DNA from: Bacteroidota bacterium
Lineage (GTDB): Bacteria; Bacteroidota; Bacteroidia; Cytophagales; Cyclobacteriaceae
Length of the DNA: 21,750 nt
Assembly (NCBI GenBank): GCA_023412765.1
Contig: JAEZBX010000323.1
Location: 1-21,750 of the forward strand
Direction: 5' to 3'
Shown: piece by piece, positions 7,784 to 13,935 of the stretch
Position numbering within the stretch: the first letter of the stretch is position 1
Layout of the letters: the number at the start of each line of letters is the position of its first letter
The notes under the pieces: model-generated
The model's input: the letters and a program-made list of their open reading frames with translations, nothing else
Database searches by the model: none
Told to the model about the DNA's origin: nothing
Translations under genes and position numbers: made by a program

Positions 7784-8331
7784 TGTATTTTCAACAAATT
7801 TCTTAACTCAATCATTGCTAGCCGCATTCGAGTCTTTACAGTACCCAATGGCAAATTAAATTCCTCCGCCATTTCCGCCTGGGTATAACCTTTTAAGTAA
7901 TGCTGATCGATAACGAACCGCTGTTCTTCGGGAAGACGTTTTAAAAGCTCCTGCAACCCAATCGTCTCTACCTTGGTCTCCAGGTATTCACTTTTATCCA
8001 CTCTACTTACGAGAGTTTCAATATCGTCAGTTTTTTTTCCTTTACTAAATTCTTTTGAGCGCGTCTTATCGATCGCCTGATTTCTCGCAATATTGAGCAA
8101 CCAGGTAAATAATTTTCCCTTGGCCGGATCGTAAGTTTCAATTCGATCCCAAACTTTCAAGAAAACATCCTGAAGAATTTCTTCTGCAAGTTCCTCCTTT
8201 TTTATAATTCTTGAAATCACCCCAAGAAGTGCACCGGAATAATGATCATACAAATATTCGAATGCGCTTCTGTCCTTGCGTTGCAGCGCAGCAACAAGCT
8301 CTTCTTCCGATGTATGTTTATAGCCAGTCAG
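7780..8331 (-). CDS. RNA polymerase ECF-type sigma factor (start codon uncertain)
   Basis: Directs RNA polymerase to a small regulon, probably including the divergent DUF4331/TonB genes. Region sigma-2 includes VFLKVWDRIETYDPAKGKLF and the -10 reading helix TWLLNIARNQAIDKTRS; region sigma-4 has the helix-turn-helix KGYTQAEMAEEFNLPLGTVK with conserved LPEEQR before it. The only conventional start giving an open frame is TTG at 8253 (157 residues), but conserved ECF sequence continues upstream in the same frame: EEELVAALQRKDRSAFEYLY directly precedes DHYSG. Between the in-frame stop at 8374-8376 and that TTG there is no ATG, GTG or TTG. I give the CTG at 8331-8329 as the boundary, a guess that yields a normal 183 residues. 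The gene overlaps the anti-sigma start by 4 bases. Confidence 0.88.
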   Translation of the reverse strand: MTGYKHTSEEELVAALQRKDRSAFEYLYDHYSGALLGVISRIIKKEELAEEILQDVFLKVWDRIETYDPAKGKLFTWLLNIARNQAIDKTRSKEFSKGKKTDDIETLVSRVDKSEYLETKVETIGLQELLKRLPEEQRFVIDQHYLKGYTQAEMAEEFNLPLGTVKTRMRLAMIELRNLLKIH

Positions 8332-8390
8332 GGTGTTGACGGTTTCAGATACGAAAGTATAAAAATCAGATCGTCAAATTTCCGCTTCAT
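8328..8390 (-). other. Possible 20-codon leader ORF overlapping the sigma-factor start
   Basis: On the minus strand an ATG at 8390-8388 opens a 20-codon frame (MKRKFDDLIF...) whose TGA (8330-8328) overlaps the candidate CTG start of the sigma gene in CTGA. This could couple translation, mark a frameshift, or be chance. It has no recognisable similarity. Confidence 0.2.
8352..8378 (-). promoter_or_regulatory. Weak candidate promoter of the sigma/anti-sigma operon
   Basis: Minus strand TTTG (8378-8375), a 15-base spacer and TACTTTCG (8359-8352), one mismatch from TAnnTTTG. Transcription would begin near 8345, just before the candidate CTG start. ECF operons are often autoregulated, so the real promoter may instead be of the ECF type; I cannot tell. 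Confidence 0.25.
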
Positions 8391-8455
8391 GAAAAATTTA
8401 TGCAGTTATAAAATCCGGCTTGCACAAACATCTCGTAAGTGGTCAAAACAAAACA

Positions 8456-9133
8456 ATGATCGTTATGAGATTAAAGTTCAACCTTCGAAAAATTATGCTG
8501 GCGATGCTCACAATAGTTGTGTGCGCTGCCTCTTACCTGATTGCTGCCGACCATATTGACGCGCCCGCAGTCACAGGAACCGGATCGGACATCACCGACG
8601 TCTATGCTTTCCAAAGTCCCGCAAATGCCGACAACATCGTGTTTGTCGTTAACGTACAGGGATTACTCGCTCCTTCTGCCACGGCTGCTGCTTCCTTTGA
8701 TGAAGAGGTCATGATAGAAATCAACATCGATAACTCTGCCACCAAAGACAACATAGAAGATCTCGTGATCCAGGCAGCGTTCGACGATGGCAAGGTAAAA
8801 GTTTATGGCCCCGAGGCACCCATTCAAAAAGGTTTGACCAGCACGTTGCTAAAGTCTGCACCAATCGAAGCTGCCGTCTCTTCTTATGGAGCGAATCCAT
8901 CGATGGGAGAAAGAAATGGAATTAAAGTGTTTGCCGGTCCACGCGACGATCCATTCTTTTTTGATCTCAATCAATATAAAGCCATCATTGGAGGAACAGC
9001 AACAAGCTTTAATAATCCTGGTACGGATGCATTCGCTGGAACAAATGTTCTCGCCCTTGTGGTCGAAGTGCCCAAAGCAATGCTAGGCTCCGGCTCCATT
9101 AATATCTGGGCCACCTCAAATCGTGAAATGTAA
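8456..9133 (+). CDS. Exported DUF4331-family protein, N-terminal half of the domain
   Basis: Function of DUF4331 is unknown. The 225-residue product has a signal peptide or anchor (basic N-terminus, hydrophobic IMLAMLTIVVCAASYLIAA at 13-31) and then the DUF4331 opening motifs DHIDAP (32-37) and SDITDVYAFQSP (44-55), IEINIDN (87-93), and the hallmark GPRDDPFFFDL (161-171), ending at IWATSNREM. In long DUF4331 proteins that I recall from other phyla, the equivalent of IWAT is mid-protein, so this gene seems to hold only the first half. The open frame could begin at an earlier TTG (8420), but ATG 8456 (or ATG 8465) gives a sensible signal sequence. It is divergent from the ECF sigma gene and 18 bases ahead of the gene for the second half, suggesting one sigma-controlled operon. 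Confidence 0.85.
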   Translation: MIVMRLKFNLRKIMLAMLTIVVCAASYLIAADHIDAPAVTGTGSDITDVYAFQSPANADNIVFVVNVQGLLAPSATAAASFDEEVMIEINIDNSATKDNIEDLVIQAAFDDGKVKVYGPEAPIQKGLTSTLLKSAPIEAAVSSYGANPSMGERNGIKVFAGPRDDPFFFDLNQYKAIIGGTATSFNNPGTDAFAGTNVLALVVEVPKAMLGSGSINIWATSNREM

Positions 9134-9151
9134 ACCTTGAAAATTATAAAA

Positions 9152-9688
9152 ATGAAAATCATATTAAAATACCTTTCGATGGTTGTATACCTTGGATTGA
9201 CTATCACATTTGTTTCGTGCGATGATGATGATGACAACGATATGCCTATCAACATCACTTATGAACAAGAAGATCAAATGGCGCGGCCAGCAATTAATAC
9301 GGTCTTTGTTTCTTCAGGAGAAAAGGACGTGTTTAACACTACGACTCCTGCAAATCAGGGTGCAGCGTTTGCAAGCAAATTTAATGACAGGTTGCTGGCG
9401 TTGAATCCTGGTTATACTACCAATCTTCTTGGCCTTGATGCGACCACTTTTACTGGTGTACTTGCTACCGATGTATTAACAGTTTCGCTGACTTCGCCAA
9501 CAACGTTCTACGATGGTACCAACGTATTGACTGGGCGAAAACTTGAAGACGATGTAATCACTGTTGAATTGATCCTGCTTTTTGGCGGGCCCGACGCTAT
9601 GTCGAATCCTGGTTTGACAGACGATCATGTAGATGCTAATGACAAAGACTTCTCAGCATCCTTTCCCTATCTGGCCTCTCCACACTAA
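9152..9688 (+). CDS. DUF4331-family lipoprotein, C-terminal half of the domain
   Basis: A 178-residue lipoprotein. The signal peptide ends in a lipobox (FVSC, Cys23) followed at once by DDDDDND; acidic residues here resemble the Bacteroidota lipoprotein export signal, so I infer a surface-exposed outer-membrane lipoprotein. The mature part matches the second half of long DUF4331 proteins: QMARPAINTVF (42-52), KDVFNTTTPANQG (58-70), LTGRKLEDDVITVEL (126-140), and the closing DDHVDANDKDFSASFPYLA (157-175). Together with the preceding gene it would make one complete DUF4331 domain from two polypeptides. The ATG at 9152 is preferred to a TTG at 9137, since it follows an A-rich leader and gives a normal lipoprotein signal. 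Function and ligand are unknown. Confidence 0.85.
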   Translation: MKIILKYLSMVVYLGLTITFVSCDDDDDNDMPINITYEQEDQMARPAINTVFVSSGEKDVFNTTTPANQGAAFASKFNDRLLALNPGYTTNLLGLDATTFTGVLATDVLTVSLTSPTTFYDGTNVLTGRKLEDDVITVELILLFGGPDAMSNPGLTDDHVDANDKDFSASFPYLASPH

Positions 9689-9699
9689 ACCTGACCTAT

Positions 9700-9736
9700 G
9701 CTCGTGTCTTTACAGTTTACCTGTGGAGACGCGAGC
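9700..9736 (+). terminator. Intercistronic stem-loop, possible attenuator or processing site
   Basis: GCTCGTGTCT (9700-9709) pairs with AGACGCGAGC (9727-9736) over 10 base pairs including one G-U; an inner ACAG/CTGT (9712-9715 / 9721-9724) extends the stem around the loop TTTAC. No U-tract follows, so it is not a classical rho-independent terminator. It lies between the DUF4331 lipoprotein stop and the TPR lipoprotein start and may lower expression of downstream genes or stabilise the upstream mRNA. Confidence 0.5.
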
Positions 9737-9755
9737 CACTTAACAATATACAGCC

Positions 9756-11042
9756 ATGAAAATACTTCCCTTCATCTATTTGATTCTTATCCTGACCGCA
9801 TGCCAAAAGCAAAGACAGCCCGTCGCACATTTTGATGACTATGGCAAATACCTAACCAACGGCCTATTGGTCGACCAGGATGCCATACACAAGGAACTTA
9901 AATTTTGGAATGAGCGGCGCCTGAAAAATCCCAACGACGAGAATTCTCTTTTGAAAATGGCGGGACTCTATGCGGAGGTGTTCAGAACCTCGGGCTCAAT
10001 TGCCTATATTCAGCTTTCCGATAGTTTGTACACACTCGTGTTGAAACAGTACCCCGAAGGCAATGTTGAAGTTTTACAAAGCCTTGCGATGAACGCAATT
10101 GCACAGCACAGATTTGTAGATGCGAAAAATTACGCAGAAGAGGCAGTCAGTCTGAAAGATAAACAGGCAGCATCATTACTAATTCTCGCCGATGTCTGTT
10201 TAGAGATCGGCGATTATGCCAAAGCGAATAATATATTGGCTCAGTTCAAAAATAAAAACTCGTTCGCTTACCTTATCAGGAAAGCAAAAGCCAAAGACCA
10301 CGAAGGCAAAGGCGACAGTGCAATTGCCTGTATGGAAAAGGCGTATGCAAGAATAAAGGGAAACAAGGTTCTGGCACAGTGGGCTCTTTCAAACCTGGGA
10401 GATATGTATGGGCATGCAGGAAAAGTAGAAGCTGCTTACAAGAACTATCTTGAGGTGCTTCGCATAAATCCATCGCATGACCACGCCCTTAAAGGCATTG
10501 CCTGGATCTGTTTGTCGCACGATGGCAATTTTCGAGATGCAAAAAAAATAATCAACGCTATGGCCACAGTTGGATTCCAGCCCGAATTACAATTATGGCT
10601 ATCCACGATTGCTGAAATGGAAAACAATGAATTCCAAAAGAAGCAACACCTCAACAATTTCAGATCATTGGTTTCATCTCAAGATTACAAAGCGATGTAC
10701 AGCAAGTATCTCGCATTAGTCGAGGCAGAAGAGTTTAACCCATCAACCGCTGTAGCAATAGCAGAAATAGAAATTAAAAATCGGCCGACACCAGATTCGT
10801 TTGATCTGCTTGCCTGGGCATATTATCAGCAGGAGAATTTGGAGAAAGCACTGGACATTGCTAAGCACCGGGTAAAAGACAAAACATTTGAACCGCTCGC
10901 CATTTATCATTTGGGCATGATCTACTTGGCGAATGGCGACCGTTCCATGGCGAAAAAATACCTGACTAAATCCCTTGATAGCGAATTTGAGCTTGGCCCT
11001 TCCATTAGGCGAAGAATAAATTTGACGTTGCAGGATTTATGA
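9756..11042 (+). CDS. TPR-repeat lipoprotein
   Basis: A 428-residue protein with a type II signal peptide (MKILPFIYLILILTAC, lipidated Cys16; next residues QKQRQ are not acidic, so no surface-export signal is evident and a periplasm-facing location is likely). The rest is helical, with TPR-like units: around 95-160 (SLAMNAIAQHRFVDAKNYAE and LADVCLEIGDYAKANNILAQ), 210-245 (LGDMYGHAGKVEAAYKNYLE), and 350-415 (LAWAYYQQENLEKALDIAK and LGMIYLANGDRSMAKKYLTK). TPRs mediate protein-protein contacts, so it probably assembles with the neighbouring DUF4331 proteins or the TonB receptor. It is encoded 67 bases after the lipoprotein gene, with a stem-loop in the gap. Confidence 0.85.
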   Translation: MKILPFIYLILILTACQKQRQPVAHFDDYGKYLTNGLLVDQDAIHKELKFWNERRLKNPNDENSLLKMAGLYAEVFRTSGSIAYIQLSDSLYTLVLKQYPEGNVEVLQSLAMNAIAQHRFVDAKNYAEEAVSLKDKQAASLLILADVCLEIGDYAKANNILAQFKNKNSFAYLIRKAKAKDHEGKGDSAIACMEKAYARIKGNKVLAQWALSNLGDMYGHAGKVEAAYKNYLEVLRINPSHDHALKGIAWICLSHDGNFRDAKKIINAMATVGFQPELQLWLSTIAEMENNEFQKKQHLNNFRSLVSSQDYKAMYSKYLALVEAEEFNPSTAVAIAEIEIKNRPTPDSFDLLAWAYYQQENLEKALDIAKHRVKDKTFEPLAIYHLGMIYLANGDRSMAKKYLTKSLDSEFELGPSIRRRINLTLQDL

Positions 11043-11114
11043 ATGTCTTAAGGATATACACCCCTGCAACCTGTAACCGTCCATCTTGGACAAGATCCCA
11101 TGAAGTAGTCCGTG

Positions 11115-11145
11115 TTTCGGAAATAACCCACAATAACTATTTTTG
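11115..11145 (+). promoter_or_regulatory. Candidate promoter of the TonB receptor gene
   Basis: TATTTTTG at 11138-11145 fully matches TAnnTTTG; a TTTC at 11115-11118 sits 19 bases upstream in the -33 position. The box ends 9 bases before the ATG at 11155, so the transcript would have a very short leader. It suggests the receptor can be expressed separately from the genes upstream. Confidence 0.45.
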
Positions 11146-11154
11146 CGACCGATC

Positions 11155-13389
11155 ATGAAATCACTAATTTGTACGCTTTTCATATTAGCTATATCCCTAA
11201 CCGGGTTTGCACAAGGTATCATCACCGGAAAAGCTACCGATGAGAATAATAAAGCCCTTCCAGGGGCTCATATTGTGCTGGAAGAAACCGGCGATGTCGG
11301 GATAGCCGACGCGATGGGCTATTTCAGAATAAACAATGTCGAGCCGGGGACCTACACCATCAAAGTGTCTTTCATCGGATATGAAACCATTAGCCAGACC
11401 GTTGAGGTAAGCAAAACTTCACGGACTTATATCGAGGTAAAGTTAAAACCGGGTAACATAAATTTGAGCGATCTCGTCGTTAGTTCCAGCGCCCAACAAC
11501 CTTTTAATACGCTTACTCCTGTTGATATTCAGCTACGCCCTACCAACACTTCACAGGACATTCTGCGGATAATTCCGGGATTGTTTATTGCGCAGCACGC
11601 TGGAGGAGGAAAGGCAGAACAGATATTCTTGCGCGGATTTGATATCGATCATGGTACAGACCTCAACCTGGAAGTTGATGGTCTTCCTGTAAACATGGTG
11701 TCGCATGCACATGGACAGGGTTATGCAGATTTACATTTTGTTGTTCCGGAGTTTATCAACTATGTCGATTTTAATAAGGGTCCTTACTACGCGGACAAGG
11801 GCGATTTCACAACAGCCGGATTTGTTGATTTTCAAACGAAGAATGTATTAGATGAAAACTTCGCTAAAGTTGAGGGAGGTCAATTTGGAACCTTTAGAAC
11901 CGTAGCCGGGGTCAACTTGTTTTCCCAATCAAACGAGCACACAACCGGATACATTGGAACTGAGTTTTTTCGAACAGATGGATTTGTAGAAAGTCCGCAG
12001 GATTTTAACCGCCTGAATATTGTGACAAAGATTTCGAGGCGTTCAAACAATGACAACTTTTCAGCAGGTGCATCTTACTTCACGAGCAAATGGGATGCGT
12101 CAGGCCAAATCCCAAATCGGGGAGTAACTACAGGGTTAATAACAAGGTTTGGATCCATAGACGATACTGAAGGAGGAGAAACGAACCGATTCAACATATT
12201 TCTTAAGCACAATCATCAGTTCGAAAATGGGGCATATTTCAATCACCAGGCATATGCAATCCATTATGGATTCGACCTGTTCTCAAATTTCACTTTTTAT
12301 CTGACTGATCCCGAAAATGGGGATCAGATCCAACAAAAGGAATCCAGAATGATCTATGGTTATAAAGCAAATTATTCTACCACTAGACAATTTCTGGGTA
12401 AAGAAATAATTACAGATGTCGGTGCAGGTGTGCGACTTGATGACGTCGACGACGTTTCGCTGTCGCGTTCCGTAAGACGCAAGTTCCTGAATTATGAGCA
12501 ACGGGGCGATGTTCGCGAAACTAACATAAATGGGTTCATTGATGAAACACTTATACTGTCTGATCAGTGGTCGGTGAACGCTGCATTGCGTTTCGACTAC
12601 CTTCATTTCCAGTACGACAATTTTTTAACGGGCAACAAGAATTCTGTGGGGAAGGGTATTGCAAGTCCAAAACTAAACATCAATTATCAACTGAATAAGA
12701 ACACACAATTGTTTATAAAGACTGGAATGGGATTTCATTCAAACGATGCCCGCGTTGTCACAGCACAGACCAGCAATGAAATTTTGCCTCGGGCATACGG
12801 TGTAGATCTGGGTGTCAACACAAAGGTAACGGATAGGCTATTTGTGCATGCGGCGATCTGGGGCCTTGACCTTGATCAGGAATTTGTCTACGTTGGAGAT
12901 GAAGGTATCGTGGAACCCAGCGGTAGAACGAGACGGGCTGGCATCGATTTGTCGGTAAGATATGAACTAGCGCGGGGATTATTTTTGGATGGGGATTTCA
13001 ATGTAACCAGGCCCAAAGCGAGGGATGAAGCTGAGGGACAAAATTACATCCCTCTCGCACCGACATTTTCAACTATCGGAGGTATTTCATACGAAATGTC
13101 AAACGGATTCAACGCCGCATTGCGTTACCGTTACATCGGCGACCGTGCGGCAAATGAGGACAAAAGTGTGATCGCCAAAGGTTATTTCCTTGCTGACGCA
13201 GTTTTAAATTATCGGAAACAAAAATTTGAGATTGGCTTATCAGCGGAAAACCTATTTAATATTGATTGGAATGAAGCACAATTCAATACCGAGTCCAGGT
13301 TGATTGGAGAAACGGATCCAGTATCAGAAATTCACTTTACACCAGGCACCCCGTTGTTTGTTAAAATGAAAGTCGCCTTCTTTTTCTAA
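11155..13389 (+). CDS. TonB-dependent outer-membrane receptor
   Basis: An outer-membrane beta-barrel that imports a substrate using TonB energy. The ATG at 11155 gives a clean signal peptide (MKSLICTLFILAISLTGFAQ); a TTG at 11143 would overlap the promoter box. Domains of the 744 residues: carboxypeptidase-regulatory-like beta-sandwich at about 21-98 (GKATDENNKALPGAHIVLEE, DAMGYFRINNVEPGTYTIKV), plug at about 115-230 (DILRIIPGLFIAQHAGG, IFLRGFDIDHGTDLNLEVDG), and barrel to the end, closing with the aromatic KVAFFF. The plug contains a His-rich stretch HAHGQGYADLH (184-194) that might contact a metal or ligand. No SusD partner is encoded next to it, which argues against a SusCD glycan pair. 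Its place behind the DUF4331 and TPR genes, and near an ECF/anti-sigma pair, points to one functional module; the substrate is unknown. Confidence 0.93.
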   Translation: MKSLICTLFILAISLTGFAQGIITGKATDENNKALPGAHIVLEETGDVGIADAMGYFRINNVEPGTYTIKVSFIGYETISQTVEVSKTSRTYIEVKLKPGNINLSDLVVSSSAQQPFNTLTPVDIQLRPTNTSQDILRIIPGLFIAQHAGGGKAEQIFLRGFDIDHGTDLNLEVDGLPVNMVSHAHGQGYADLHFVVPEFINYVDFNKGPYYADKGDFTTAGFVDFQTKNVLDENFAKVEGGQFGTFRTVAGVNLFSQSNEHTTGYIGTEFFRTDGFVESPQDFNRLNIVTKISRRSNNDNFSAGASYFTSKWDASGQIPNRGVTTGLITRFGSIDDTEGGETNRFNIFLKHNHQFENGAYFNHQAYAIHYGFDLFSNFTFYLTDPENGDQIQQKESRMIYGYKANYSTTRQFLGKEIITDVGAGVRLDDVDDVSLSRSVRRKFLNYEQRGDVRETNINGFIDETLILSDQWSVNAALRFDYLHFQYDNFLTGNKNSVGKGIASPKLNINYQLNKNTQLFIKTGMGFHSNDARVVTAQTSNEILPRAYGVDLGVNTKVTDRLFVHAAIWGLDLDQEFVYVGDEGIVEPSGRTRRAGIDLSVRYELARGLFLDGDFNVTRPKARDEAEGQNYIPLAPTFSTIGGISYEMSNGFNAALRYRYIGDRAANEDKSVIAKGYFLADAVLNYRKQKFEIGLSAENLFNIDWNEAQFNTESRLIGETDPVSEIHFTPGTPLFVKMKVAFFF

Positions 13390-13430
13390 TGTTATCAAGC
13401 AACTTACTCCTACTTTATTAAGGTGGAAAA

Positions 13431-13573
13431 GGGAATAGGGAATAAGGTGAGGTATAAGGTATAGCGTATAAGGTATAGGGTATAAGGTATAGGGGCGCAT
13501 CGAAGTTGCTACGATATTCAATCGAGCGCACACCCACTCCGACGCCCACAATTAACTAATCTTACTTTGTCAG
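13431..13573. repeat. Composite intergenic repeat copy 3, with 14-base tandem repeat
   Basis: Part of the 546-base gene-free gap 13390-13935. GGGAATAGGGAATAAGGTGA (13431-13450) matches the tract near 3230-3247. It is followed by three copies of GTATAAGGTATAG (from 13452, 13466 and 13480, exactly 14 bases apart). A 29-base segment (13526-13554, beginning GCGCACACCCACTCC) matches the reverse complement of 1871-1899 at 26 of 29 positions, and TACTTTGTCAG (13563-13573) repeats 3205-3215. The spacers are not unique CRISPR-type spacers. Confidence 0.75.
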
Positions 13574-13614
13574 CTTACACATTTACATAGTAAAGGATGG
13601 ATAAAATACAGGAT

Positions 13615-13696
13615 CACAACGGTAACAAAGGCTCCACGACGGGCAAGACGTGAGAACTGCGTCGTGTTGGTCGTACCTCTCTTTGTAGTCTTTGTG
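13615..13696. repeat. Imperfect inverted repeat with CTTTGT/ACAAAG ends
   Basis: CACAACGGTAACAAAG (13615-13630) faces CTTTGTAGTCTTTGTG (13681-13696), pairing at 12 of 16 positions, and an inner CACGACG (13635-13641) pairs perfectly with CGTCGTG (13660-13666). It looks like another dispersed intergenic palindrome rather than a terminator, as no T-tract follows. Confidence 0.45.
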
Positions 13697-13724
13697 ACGG
13701 ATTTATTTAAGAAGTAGATTAACT

Positions 13725-13795
13725 GGCTCCACTAGGAGCCTCCTGTTTGTAGCACAATCCGCGGATGGGAACGCAGGCTCCGCTAGGAGCCTCCT
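13725..13795. repeat. Pair of GGCTCC-RCTA-GGAGCC hairpin repeats
   Basis: Two copies of the 20-base sequence GGCTCCRCTAGGAGCCTCCT (13725-13744 with A, 13776-13795 with G), 51 bases apart. Each can fold into a 6-base-pair hairpin with a 4-base loop, followed by TCCT. This resembles REP-type palindromic elements. The rest of the gap to 13935 holds nothing else I can assign. Confidence 0.65.
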
Positions 13796-13935
13796 AAAAA
13801 TTTCATTTTTTATCGATGCCGTTGTTCAAAGCGTATCTCGTTAAGACCGCTCATTTCTCATTTGTTGTACAATGTTCCTTGTTCGTTGTTCTTTTCGGAT
13901 CAACCGAATATGATTCGAACGATGACAAAGCAGGA

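Noticed and set aside
8242..8559. 105-codon + strand frame across the sigma/DUF4331 gap
   Set aside because: It overlaps the sigma gene on the opposite strand and the start of the DUF4331 gene in another frame, and has no recognisable feature.
9137..9151. TTG start for the DUF4331 lipoprotein
   Set aside because: The ATG at 9152 gives a standard lipoprotein signal and is preceded by the A-rich leader usual here.
13431..13573. Possible CRISPR array
   Set aside because: The repeat unit is 13-14 bases, there are no unique spacers of about 30 bases and no cas genes.
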